Source of the DNA: Clostridia bacterium
GTDB taxonomy: Bacteria; Bacillota; Clostridia; Oscillospirales; Acutalibacteraceae
DNA: 6,336 nt
Assembly: GCA_900754145.1 (NCBI GenBank)
Contig: CAAEBW010000115.1
Location: 1 to 6,336, forward strand
Direction of reading: 5' to 3'
The notes below the pieces were generated by a model. That model was not told the origin of the DNA, made no database searches, and saw nothing but the letters and a program-made list of their open reading frames with translations. Positions 1 through 6,336 of this stretch are shown here, piece after piece. The position numbers and the translations under genes were made by a program. How positions within the stretch are numbered: position 1 is the stretch's first letter; each line of letters begins with the position of its first letter.

Positions 1-792
1 ATCTTCTTGATTTTTTTGCTGTATTCACAAATGGATTTTGCTTATCGATATTTACTGGAAGGCAATTATTATAAATATAACGCATTGACCTTGGGCTATC
101 CAAATTCCAATTCCACAGCAATGATGCTACTGTTTGTAGCCGCAGTCAATATAATATCGATAAAGATGAAAACCTACAATAAGCTGATAGGAATTGTAAT
201 GCAGCTGACGCTCATTTATTTGATTTATAAAACCGAATCTCGCACGGGTTTACTGTGCGTAGTAATTTTATCAATACTGAGTTTAATTACAATCAGTAGG
301 GTGCCGCGTTTTTTTCTTTATGTCTTTACATCAATACCTTTTATTTACATTTTCTTATTACCTTATTTGCAAAAAAACAAATATTTTATGCATACCGAAA
401 TACTCGGGAAAAGCTTTTTTACAGGACGCGAAGAAATTTTTTCTGATAATATTGAGGGAATAAACAGTATAATCCGTTGGATTTTCGGAGATCTGCCAAG
501 AACAATGTTTGCTAATTACCATAACGGTATGCTCTCAATATTGCTTTCCTGCGGTTTAGCAGGGCTAATAATATATTTGATAATATGGTACAAGAATATT
601 ATACCATATATGGAAAGTACAAACCAAGTCTCCAGTATTGCCATCATATCGCTTATGATTATCCTTCTTCAATCGTCATCAGAGGCTGCGTTTTTAACCG
701 GAGGAATACCATATGGAATAATGATTGTGACTTTATTTATTTTTGTGAGATATGAGGATGAGGATAATGATAATGAAAATACTTCATATTAA
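1..792 (+). CDS. Wzy-like polysaccharide polymerase (O-antigen polymerase/ligase family), 5'-truncated by the window edge
   Basis: This is the C-terminal part of an integral membrane protein that probably joins lipid-linked repeat units into a polymer on the outer face of the cytoplasmic membrane. The frame is open from base 1, and a TTG at 7 is not a convincing start (no ribosome binding site), so the gene begins before the window. About 263 codons are visible. Hydrophobic segments lie near bases 112-160, 187-230, 247-295, 307-360, 529-585, 637-670 and 703-747. Between the fourth and fifth is a larger polar loop carrying FTGREEIF (418-441) and YHNGMLSILLSCG (517-555). TESRTG at 232-249 precedes a membrane segment. 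The SRTG, TGR and HN-x-x-L-x-x-x-x-x-x-G patterns are typical of Wzy/WaaL-type proteins. The protein ends in an unusual acidic tail (EDEDNDNEN). Neighbouring glycosyltransferase and flippase genes favour polymerase over ligase, but the family alone cannot separate the two. Confidence 0.82.
   Translation: MFLIFLLYSQMDFAYRYLLEGNYYKYNALTLGYPNSNSTAMMLLFVAAVNIISIKMKTYNKLIGIVMQLTLIYLIYKTESRTGLLCVVILSILSLITISRVPRFFLYVFTSIPFIYIFLLPYLQKNKYFMHTEILGKSFFTGREEIFSDNIEGINSIIRWIFGDLPRTMFANYHNGMLSILLSCGLAGLIIYLIIWYKNIIPYMESTNQVSSIAIISLMIILLQSSSEAAFLTGGIPYGIMIVTLFIFVRYEDEDNDNENTSY
752..775 (+). repeat. Tandem hexamer duplications at the wzy/glycosyltransferase junction
   Basis: Two perfect tandem duplications sit back to back: ATGAGG twice (752-763), then ATAATG twice (764-775). 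In the polymerase frame they encode the acidic tail. In the glycosyltransferase frame they supply four in-frame ATGs (752, 758, 767, 773). Gain or loss of one hexamer would keep both frames open, so this is not an obvious on/off switch. Confidence 0.7.
754..763 (+). promoter_or_regulatory. Ribosome binding site that favours glycosyltransferase start 773
   Basis: Two GAGG cores occur (754-757 and 760-763). The second lies 9 bases before the ATG at 773, a suitable spacing. The ATG at 752 has only a weak GTGAG at 745-749, too close to be a good site. This supports 773 as the main start, although 752, 758 and 767 are also in frame. Confidence 0.6.
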
Positions 793-1978
793 TGCAACTG
801 ATATACTTGGAAGCACAGGTACAATAATTAAAAATATTAATAACTACTTAGAAGAGCACTACCCATATTTTAATACTTTTATCGCTTCAAGAGACGGGAA
901 AACCGAAGGAAACAGTTTCAGATATATAAACGACGCGGAATATTTTATAATACGGGCAGCGAGAAAGCTTTTCGGTAAGACTCTTTTCGGCACATTTTTA
1001 CCGACAAAGCGTCTGATAAGGTACATAGACAGTATTTCTCCCGATATAATACACCTACATGTAATACATCATCAGTCTCTTAATTATAAAATGCTTTTCA
1101 AATATCTTAAAACCTTTAAAGGAAAGGTTTTTTATACCCTTCACGATTGTTGGCCGTTTTCGGGAGGCTGCTATTATTACAGCGAGGCGGGTTGCGACGG
1201 ATTTTTAACGGGTTGTGTAAAATGCCCGCAAAATGCGGCTGATTTGGATTGTCTTAGAAGCGCGGTAAAAAGGGAATTTGATTTTAAAAAGAAAGCGCTG
1301 AACGAGATTCCTAATATAACCTTTGTTGCCGTTTCCGACTGGCTTGCGGGAGAGGCTAAAAAATCCTTCTTGAAAGAGAAAGAGATTCTTACTGTACACA
1401 ACGGAATAAATGCAGAGATTTTCAAACCCTTGGATTTGCCGAAAAACGACCGCTTTACGGTAATAAGCGCGGCATCCTGCTGGACGCCGAGAAAGCATTT
1501 GGATATTCTTTTAAAGCTTGCAAAAGAATTGAGCGATGTCGATTTCATTGTTGTAGGACAGGTCGGAAATGAAAAAAATCAAGCCCAATACCCAAATGTG
1601 AGGTTTTACGGCAGAACCGCCTCGGCGGAGGAGCTGTGCAGACTTTACAATTCTGCTGATGTATTCGCCAATTTTTCCACCGAGGAAACCTTCGGTCTGG
1701 TAACCGCAGAGGCAATGGCCTGTGGGATTCCTGTTGTCGCCTTCAATAAAACCGCATGCGGTGAAGCATTAGGTGATGACTGCGGATTTGTTGTCGACGG
1801 TATCGATAATTACAGGGACGCTTTGCTTAGTCTTAAAAACAGTGATTTAAGCAAATATAAGAATACTTGCAGAAAGAGGGTAGAAGATTTTTATACAACC
1901 GAAATTATGTGTAAACATTATTCCGCTTTGTATAAAAAGTATTACGATTTGAAAAGCAGGGAAAGCTTTAATGATTAA
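773..1978 (+). CDS. Glycosyltransferase family 4 (GT-B fold, retaining), surface polysaccharide
   Basis: Cytoplasmic enzyme expected to move a sugar from a nucleotide-sugar donor to a growing lipid-linked oligosaccharide; donor and acceptor cannot be read from the sequence. With start 773 it has 401 residues, normal for GT4; the longest open start (752) adds seven residues, MRMRIMI. It opens with MKILHINATD, a GT-B N-terminal strand. SPDIIHLH is at 89-96 and TLHDCWPFSGGCYYY at 122-136. A cysteine group follows (C133, C141, C148, C151). VHNGIN at 208-213 starts the linker into the nucleotide-sugar domain. The GT4 EX7E pair is E305 and E313, within EETFGLVTAEAMACGIPVV. The HD-x-WPF-x-GGC...C...C..CP block is typical of a GT4 subgroup in exopolysaccharide and O-antigen loci (WcaC-like). 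The gene overlaps the polymerase by 20 bases and the flippase by 8, which suggests translational coupling. Confidence 0.9.
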   Translation: MKILHINATDILGSTGTIIKNINNYLEEHYPYFNTFIASRDGKTEGNSFRYINDAEYFIIRAARKLFGKTLFGTFLPTKRLIRYIDSISPDIIHLHVIHHQSLNYKMLFKYLKTFKGKVFYTLHDCWPFSGGCYYYSEAGCDGFLTGCVKCPQNAADLDCLRSAVKREFDFKKKALNEIPNITFVAVSDWLAGEAKKSFLKEKEILTVHNGINAEIFKPLDLPKNDRFTVISAASCWTPRKHLDILLKLAKELSDVDFIVVGQVGNEKNQAQYPNVRFYGRTASAEELCRLYNSADVFANFSTEETFGLVTAEAMACGIPVVAFNKTACGEALGDDCGFVVDGIDNYRDALLSLKNSDLSKYKNTCRKRVEDFYTTEIMCKHYSALYKKYYDLKSRESFND

Positions 1979-3290
1979 AAACCGATTTATTAAAAATACC
2001 TCGTGGATTATTGTAGGTCAAGTTATAAAAATGCTGCTTTCGTTTTTGATAAATGTTCTAACGGCGCGGTATCTCGGGCCTGACAATAACGGTGTTATTA
2101 ATTATGTAAGCTCCTATATTGCGTTTTTTACTTCACTTGTAGGTTTAGGATTTAACGGAATAATCATATATGAGCTTGTAAACCGACGGGAAGAGGAAGG
2201 AAAAATTTTAGGAACGGCAATTTTGCTGAGGTTTTTGGCGGGAATTGTGTCGGCTGTCGCTTTTATCGGTATTATTCTCCTTACCGATGGCGAGGAAAAG
2301 GTTATAGTAATCGTCGCGCTTCTTCAGGCGATACAACTGCCTTTCTTATGCTTGGATACAATTAATTATTGGTACCAGTCCAATATGAATTCCAAATACT
2401 CCGTAATTGCCCAAACCACGGCATACTTTGTTATGACCGCCTATAAAATATATCTTCTTATAAGCGGAAAGAGCGTTGAATGGTTCGCCTTTTCTGTGAC
2501 GCTTGATATAATAATTTTAGGCATATTTTACTGTGCTTTTTATTCAAGGCACAAAAAACAGCGTCTTGGGTGTTCTCTCTCTACGGCAAAGCGCTTGATG
2601 AGAGGAAGTCTTCCTTTTGTTATCGCAGGAATAATGACTGTGATTTACGGTCATATGGACAGGATAATGATAAAGCATTTGCTCAACAGCAACGGGCAGG
2701 TGGGTTTTTATTCGGCAGCGCTTGCTATTTGCGGTATAATTGGCTTCATTCCGATAGCTATTCTTGACTCGGCAAGACCTCTTATTGTAGAGGCTAAAAA
2801 TGAGAGTGAAGAAAAGTATTATAAAAGATTTGAACTGCTTTTATTTGGAATAATATGGATTTGTGTGTTATACTCTGTTTTTATTATGATCTTTGCGAAA
2901 CCGATAGTGTATCTGCTTTACGGAGAAGCATATAAGCCCGCGGTGATGTGTTTAAGAATTTCGGTTTGGTATACTGCGTTTTCATACTTGGGAAACGCAA
3001 AGGATTTGTGGCTGGTATGCGAAAACAAGAAAAACTATGTAATGGTTTTTTATATTATCGGAACCGTATGCAATTTAGTGATGAATTTTATTTTTATTCC
3101 GCTCCTCGGAATAAACGGAGCCGCTTTTGCAACCCTGATGACGCAAATAATTACTAACTTTATTGTGCCATTGCTTTTTAAAAAAACCAGAGCATATTCA
3201 AAATGCGTGGTAAACGCAATGCTTTTTAAGAATATTAATATAAAAGAAATTTCGGCGCTGATTGATAAAAAAATAAGAAAGGTAGAATGA
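1971..3290 (+). CDS. wzx: Wzx-type oligosaccharide flippase (polysaccharide transporter, MOP superfamily)
   Basis: Integral membrane protein of 439 residues, within the usual Wzx range. It is expected to flip undecaprenyl-diphosphate-linked repeat units from the cytoplasmic to the outer face of the membrane. The N-terminus (FIKNTSWIIVGQVIKMLLSF) leads into the first helix, followed by ARYLGPDNNGVINYVSSY (32-49), a typical first-loop signature. Further hydrophobic segments lie near 50-66, 80-103, 110-127, 148-164, 171-190, 212-227, 246-265, 289-308, 330-340, 356-377 and 384-403. HMDRIMIKHLL (228-238) and FIPLLGINGAAFATLMTQ (375-392) are further family-like stretches. The ATG at 1971 overlaps the glycosyltransferase stop by 8 bases and has AGGGAAAG at 1958-1965. 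Family membership is clear; the transported unit is not determined by the sequence. Confidence 0.92.
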   Translation: MIKNRFIKNTSWIIVGQVIKMLLSFLINVLTARYLGPDNNGVINYVSSYIAFFTSLVGLGFNGIIIYELVNRREEEGKILGTAILLRFLAGIVSAVAFIGIILLTDGEEKVIVIVALLQAIQLPFLCLDTINYWYQSNMNSKYSVIAQTTAYFVMTAYKIYLLISGKSVEWFAFSVTLDIIILGIFYCAFYSRHKKQRLGCSLSTAKRLMRGSLPFVIAGIMTVIYGHMDRIMIKHLLNSNGQVGFYSAALAICGIIGFIPIAILDSARPLIVEAKNESEEKYYKRFELLLFGIIWICVLYSVFIMIFAKPIVYLLYGEAYKPAVMCLRISVWYTAFSYLGNAKDLWLVCENKKNYVMVFYIIGTVCNLVMNFIFIPLLGINGAAFATLMTQIITNFIVPLLFKKTRAYSKCVVNAMLFKNINIKEISALIDKKIRKVE

Positions 3291-3291
3291 A

Positions 3292-4341
3292 ATGTCATTA
3301 TTCACAAACAAAACCCTTATGATTACAGGCGGAACGGGTTCGTTCGGCAATGCGGTGTTAAACCGTTTTCTTAAAACCGATATAGGCGAAATACGCGTAT
3401 TTTCAAGAGATGAGAAAAAGCAGGACGATATGCGCCACGAGTTCCAGGCGAAAATGCCCGAGGTTGCGGAGAAGCTTAAATGTTACATCGGTGATGTACG
3501 CGACCTTGCGAGTGTAAAAAACGCTATGCACGGAGTGGATTACATATTTCACGCGGCGGCTCTTAAACAGGTGCCGTCCTGTGAGTTTTTCCCGATTGAG
3601 GCGGTGAAGACCAATGTTCTCGGAACTGAAAACGTGCTTACCGCCGCTATTGACGAGGGGGTTGAAACCGTAATCTGCCTTTCTACGGATAAGGCGGCGT
3701 ATCCTGTCAACGCGATGGGTACAAGTAAGGCTATGATGGAAAAGGTTATAGTTGCGAAATCGCGCACTACAACCAAAACAAAGATATGTTGCACACGCTA
3801 CGGCAATGTTATGTGTTCCAGAGGCAGTGTAATTCCGCTGTGGATCGAACAAATAAGAAACGGTCAGCCGATTACGATTACCGACGGCTCAATGACCCGC
3901 TTTATTATGTCGCTTGACGAGGCGGTGGATTTGGTACTGTTTGCATTTGAACACGGCGAGAGCGGAGACATTCTTGTTCAGAAAGCGCCTGCCTGCACAA
4001 TTAAAACACAGGCTGAAGCTGTTTGCGAGTTGTTTGGCGGAGATAAAAACGCTATTAAGACAATCGGTATTCGCCACGGTGAAAAAATGTATGAAACCCT
4101 GCTTACTAACGAGGAATGTGCGAACGCGGTAGATATGGGCAATTTTTACCGTGTGCCTGCGGATAAGCGTGGACTAAACTACGACAAATATTTCAGTAAG
4201 GGAGACGAAGACCGCAATCCGCTTACTGAATTTGATTCAAAAAATACCGAATTATTAAATGTTGAGCAGGTAAAGGAAAAGCTTTTATCCTTGCAGTATA
4301 TCAGGGACGAGTTGAAAAAGCAAAAGGAAAGCGAGACTTGA
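3292..4341 (+). CDS. capE: UDP-N-acetylglucosamine 4,6-dehydratase/5-epimerase (CapE/FnlA/WbjB)
   Basis: Cytoplasmic extended short-chain dehydrogenase that converts UDP-GlcNAc to a 4-keto-6-deoxy sugar and inverts C5, the first step towards UDP-L-FucNAc. The 349-residue length is normal. The NADP-binding motif GGTGSFG is at 13-19. Family blocks follow: VFSRDEKKQDDMRHEF (36-51), HAAALKQVPSCEFFPIEAVK (87-106), STDKAAYPVNAMGTSK (131-146) and TRYGNVMCSRGSVIPLW (168-184). RHGEKMYETLLTNEE is at 261-275. The usual SDR Tyr-x3-Lys is Met142-x3-Lys146, as reported for CapE-type enzymes, with D133-K134 nearby. This separates it from PseB/FlaA1-type dehydratases, although they share much sequence. It starts one base after the flippase stop, with AAGAAAGG at 3275-3282 as ribosome binding site. 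The capF gene downstream strongly supports a FucNAc role. The gene looks richer in G+C than the polymerase gene upstream. Confidence 0.94.
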   Translation: MSLFTNKTLMITGGTGSFGNAVLNRFLKTDIGEIRVFSRDEKKQDDMRHEFQAKMPEVAEKLKCYIGDVRDLASVKNAMHGVDYIFHAAALKQVPSCEFFPIEAVKTNVLGTENVLTAAIDEGVETVICLSTDKAAYPVNAMGTSKAMMEKVIVAKSRTTTKTKICCTRYGNVMCSRGSVIPLWIEQIRNGQPITITDGSMTRFIMSLDEAVDLVLFAFEHGESGDILVQKAPACTIKTQAEAVCELFGGDKNAIKTIGIRHGEKMYETLLTNEECANAVDMGNFYRVPADKRGLNYDKYFSKGDEDRNPLTEFDSKNTELLNVEQVKEKLLSLQYIRDELKKQKESET

Positions 4342-4370
4342 ACCGAAACTCAAAAATCAGAGTGGGGTAG

Positions 4371-4377
4371 AAAGGTG
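4371..4377 (+). promoter_or_regulatory. Ribosome binding site of the nucleotidyltransferase-like gene
   Basis: AAAGGTG lies 5 bases before the ATG at 4383, in the 41-base gap after capE. The gap (4342-4382) is the longest non-coding stretch in the window. It contains no recognisable promoter and only a 4-base inverted repeat, so the gene probably depends on readthrough from upstream. Confidence 0.6.
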
Positions 4378-4382
4378 AAAAG

Positions 4383-5540
4383 ATGACAGAAGCTCAAAGT
4401 ATTTTAATTGAATTGATAGCAAGCGTTTTATGTGATAAACCTACTACCTTTACAGAGCTTTCAGACGATACGCTTCAAGAGGTATATGAGGTTGCAAAAC
4501 GCCAGGATCTTTCGCATTTTATCGGTGCGGCTCTGACTAAGAAAAAAATTAAGGTATCGGATGCGGCTTTTAAGCACTATCAGAATATTATGTTTCAAAC
4601 GGCGGTAAGAATGCAGCGAATAAGCTATGAATTTGAGAATGTGTGCAGGCTTCTTGAACAAGCCGAAATTCAATTTATTCCGCTTAAGGGAGCTGTGATT
4701 AAAAGCTATTATCCCGAAGCATGGCTGCGAACCAGCTGTGATATCGATATTTTGGTACACGAAAACGACATTGAAAAAGGTATCGCGGCTATAAACTCAA
4801 GCGGACGATTTAATGTAAGCGAAAGGCATTTCCACGATGTCTCACTTACGGCAAAGGGAATAAATATTGAACTGCATTTCAGCATACTTGAAGCAAACGA
4901 TAAGCTTGACTGCGTTTTAAAAGATGTGTGGAAGTATGCAAGAGTGCGGGAAAAGCATAAGTATTTAACGGAATTTACTCCCGAATTTTTAATGTTTCAC
5001 ATTTATGCGCACGCGGCCTATCATTTTCTTAAGGGCGGCTGCGGAGTAAAGCCCTTAATGGATATTTATCTTTTGGAAAGTAAGCTTGAGTTCGACCGAA
5101 CAATACTTGAGGAGCTGCTTGAAAAGGCGGAGATTAAGCGGCTTAGGCGGCAGCTTCTTCTTTTAAGCAAAACATGGTTCGCAAACGGCAAGGGTGATGA
5201 GCTTACTGCTTCTATGGAAAATTATATTTTTTCCGGAGGGGTTTACGGAACACGGGAGAATAACTTAAGCGTTATGGGCACAAAAGGAGATTCTAATAAA
5301 TTTGCGTTGCAATTGATTTTTTTGCCGTATGAAAATATGAAAATTAAATATCCTGTTTTGCAAAAGCATAAATATCTTACGCCGATTTTTGAGGTTGTGA
5401 GGTGGATTTCTTTTGTATTTAAGGGGAATTATGAAGCAAGAATTAACGATGTTAAATACTTTAATTCTATATCGGATTCAAAAAAACAGGAAATCGATAT
5501 AATGCTTAAAAAACTTGGCTTAAGGGAAGATATAAAATGA
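4383..5540 (+). CDS. Nucleotidyltransferase-fold protein, NTP_transf_5-like, role unknown
   Basis: Protein of 385 residues that I assign by motif to the uncharacterised nucleotidyltransferase family PF14907 (NTP_transf_5) of the polymerase-beta-like superfamily. Such enzymes usually move a nucleoside monophosphate onto an acceptor. An N-terminal helical region (about 1-92) precedes IPLKGAVIKSYYPEAW (99-114). The likely metal-binding pair is D120 and D122 in RTSCDIDILV (116-125). INIELHF (160-166) could provide the third carboxylate at E163. A His-containing helix (FHIYAHAAYHF, 205-215) and GCGVKPLMDIYLLE (219-232) follow, also family-like. The C-terminal part has LIFLPYENMKIKYPVLQK (311-328) and a mildly hydrophobic VVRWISFVF (338-346). 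No signal peptide is evident. Its TGA overlaps the capF ATG (ATGA, 5537-5540), which suggests coupled translation. It could tailor the glycan or its precursor, but the sequence shows no substrate. Fold confidence is fair; function is unknown. Confidence 0.75.
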   Translation: MTEAQSILIELIASVLCDKPTTFTELSDDTLQEVYEVAKRQDLSHFIGAALTKKKIKVSDAAFKHYQNIMFQTAVRMQRISYEFENVCRLLEQAEIQFIPLKGAVIKSYYPEAWLRTSCDIDILVHENDIEKGIAAINSSGRFNVSERHFHDVSLTAKGINIELHFSILEANDKLDCVLKDVWKYARVREKHKYLTEFTPEFLMFHIYAHAAYHFLKGGCGVKPLMDIYLLESKLEFDRTILEELLEKAEIKRLRRQLLLLSKTWFANGKGDELTASMENYIFSGGVYGTRENNLSVMGTKGDSNKFALQLIFLPYENMKIKYPVLQKHKYLTPIFEVVRWISFVFKGNYEARINDVKYFNSISDSKKQEIDIMLKKLGLREDIK

Positions 5541-6336
5541 AGATACTTATAACCGGCGCAAAGGGCTTTGTAGGGAAAAACCTTGCCGAGGCGCTTAAAA
5601 ATATCAGGGACGGTAAGGACAGAACCCGTCCGGACTTAAAAATTGAGGAAATCTATCTTTATGATATTGATTCTTCTAAAGAAGAATTGGAAACGGCGTG
5701 TGAAAGGGCGGATTTTGTTTTTAACCTTGCGGGTGTAAACCGACCAAAAGACAATTCCGAATTTATAAAGGGCAATTTTGGCTTTGCTGAGGACCTGCTT
5801 AATACCCTTAAAAGGTACAATAATAAGTGCCCAGTAATGCTGTCAAGCTCTGTTCAGGCGACACTTATCGGCAGGTATGACGGCGACTACGGCAGGAGCA
5901 AAAAGGCGGGGGAGGAGCTGTTCTTTGATTATGCCGCCGAAACGGGAGCAAGGGTGCTGGTTTACCGCTTTCCCAACCTTTTCGGTAAATGGTGCAGACC
6001 TAATTATAATAGCGCCGTCGCGACCTTTTGCTACAACACCGCAAATGATTTGCCGATCACGGTAAATGACCGTTCAACCCAGCTTGAACTTCTTTATATT
6101 GACGATTTGGTTGCGGAAATGCTTGACGCAATCGAAAATAAGGAGCATCATTGCGAGTTTGACGGAGTAAAAACCGTATTAAAAGAAGACGGAAAATACT
6201 GCGCCGCACCTACAACTCATTTTGTAACCTTGGGAGAAATCGTGGATTTACTTGAAAGCTTTAAAAATCAGCCCGAAACCCTTTTGATTCCCGAAATTCC
6301 TAATAACTCTTTTGCTAAAAAGCTTTATTCAACCTA
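5537..6336 (+). CDS. capF: CapF/FnlB/WbjC, UDP-FucNAc pathway reductase, 3'-truncated by the window edge
   Basis: Second enzyme of UDP-L-FucNAc synthesis; it reduces the keto intermediate made by CapE to UDP-6-deoxy-L-talose-N-acetyl (UDP-L-PneNAc). The frame is open from the ATG at 5537 to the window end: 266 complete codons with no stop. Known family members have about 370 residues, with an N-terminal SDR domain and a C-terminal metal-binding cupin domain. Most of the cupin part therefore lies outside the window. Visible features are MKILITGAKGFVG with G7-x-x-G10-x-x-G13, FNLAGVNRP (62-70) and GNFGFAEDLL (79-88). Next come SSS (103-105) and the catalytic pair Y118-x3-K122 in YGRSKKAGEELFF. 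The most diagnostic block is VYRFPNLFGKWCRPNYNSA (142-160), followed by LLYIDDLV (185-192). The start overlaps the upstream stop by 4 bases, with AAGGGAAG at 5522-5529 as ribosome binding site. A capG/fnlC 2-epimerase gene is expected next. Confidence 0.94.
   Translation, partial: MKILITGAKGFVGKNLAEALKNIRDGKDRTRPDLKIEEIYLYDIDSSKEELETACERADFVFNLAGVNRPKDNSEFIKGNFGFAEDLLNTLKRYNNKCPVMLSSSVQATLIGRYDGDYGRSKKAGEELFFDYAAETGARVLVYRFPNLFGKWCRPNYNSAVATFCYNTANDLPITVNDRSTQLELLYIDDLVAEMLDAIENKEHHCEFDGVKTVLKEDGKYCAAPTTHFVTLGEIVDLLESFKNQPETLLIPEIPNNSFAKKLYST

Noticed and set aside
583..609. Inverted repeat ATATGGTA ... TACCATAT with an 11-base loop
   Set aside because: It is AT-rich, lies within polymerase coding sequence, has no T-tract after it and does not extend beyond 8 base pairs, so chance is the best explanation.
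752..772. Glycosyltransferase start at 752 rather than 773
   Set aside because: It adds MRMRIMI before a textbook GT-B first strand (MKILHI) and lacks a well-spaced ribosome binding site. It stays possible but less likely.
1177..1548. Open frames on the - strand opposite the glycosyltransferase (also 1205-1498)
   Set aside because: They lie wholly inside a gene with clear GT4 motifs, have no family-like motifs and have no recognisable ribosome binding site. They are antisense shadows.
3403..3852. Open frames on the - strand opposite capE (also 3549-3794 and 3889-4077)
   Set aside because: The + strand encodes a full-length dehydratase with all family motifs; the antisense products resemble nothing and look like low-value Cys/His/Arg-rich shadows.
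4348..4363. Possible hairpin ACTC ... GAGT in the capE to nucleotidyltransferase gap
   Set aside because: The stem has only four pairs and no following T-run, so it is too weak for a terminator.
4383..5540. Toxin-antitoxin or abortive-infection reading of the nucleotidyltransferase-like gene
   Set aside because: There is no small partner gene beside it, the flanking genes are biosynthetic, and the overlap is with capF rather than with an antitoxin.
5877..6065. Short + strand open frame inside capF
   Set aside because: It is out of frame with the strongly conserved RFPNLFGKWCRPNYNS block of CapF and has no motif of its own.

Overview
The window is a contiguous piece of a surface polysaccharide locus (capsule or O-antigen-like exopolysaccharide) of the Wzx/Wzy-dependent type. 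All six genes are on the + strand and the DNA is almost entirely coding. Base composition is A+T-rich, with many AAA, TTA, ATA and CTT codons and purine-rich ribosome binding sites. The nearest family resemblances are to Firmicutes, so a low-GC Firmicute is likely, probably a gut-type clostridium. No marker gene in the window settles the taxonomy.

Layout. Positions 1-792 hold the 3' part of a polytopic membrane protein that looks like a Wzy polymerase (O-antigen polymerase/ligase family). It overlaps a GT4-family glycosyltransferase (best start 773, end 1978), which overlaps a 439-residue Wzx-type flippase (1971-3290). One base later begins capE/fnlA, a UDP-GlcNAc 4,6-dehydratase/5-epimerase (3292-4341). 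A 41-base gap follows, then a nucleotidyltransferase-fold protein of unknown role (4383-5540). Its stop codon overlaps the start of capF/fnlB (5537 onward), which runs off the right edge.

How the genes fit together. CapE and CapF catalyse the first steps from UDP-GlcNAc towards UDP-N-acetyl-L-fucosamine (UDP-L-FucNAc). The third enzyme, the 2-epimerase CapG/FnlC, would be expected just past the right edge. The glycosyltransferase adds one sugar to a lipid-linked repeat unit, Wzx flips the unit across the membrane and Wzy polymerises it. Gene junctions are overlaps of 20 (or 41), 8 and 4 bases and gaps of 1 and 41 bases. No terminator or internal promoter is visible, so this is most simply one translationally coupled operon.

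The least expected element is the nucleotidyltransferase-like gene wedged between capE and capF, which are often adjacent in known FucNAc loci. It resembles the uncharacterised NTP_transf_5 family and could be a glycan-tailoring enzyme, but the sequence shows no substrate. I found no RNA genes, CRISPR arrays, insertion sequences or attachment sites. No stretch over 300 bases lacks a gene.
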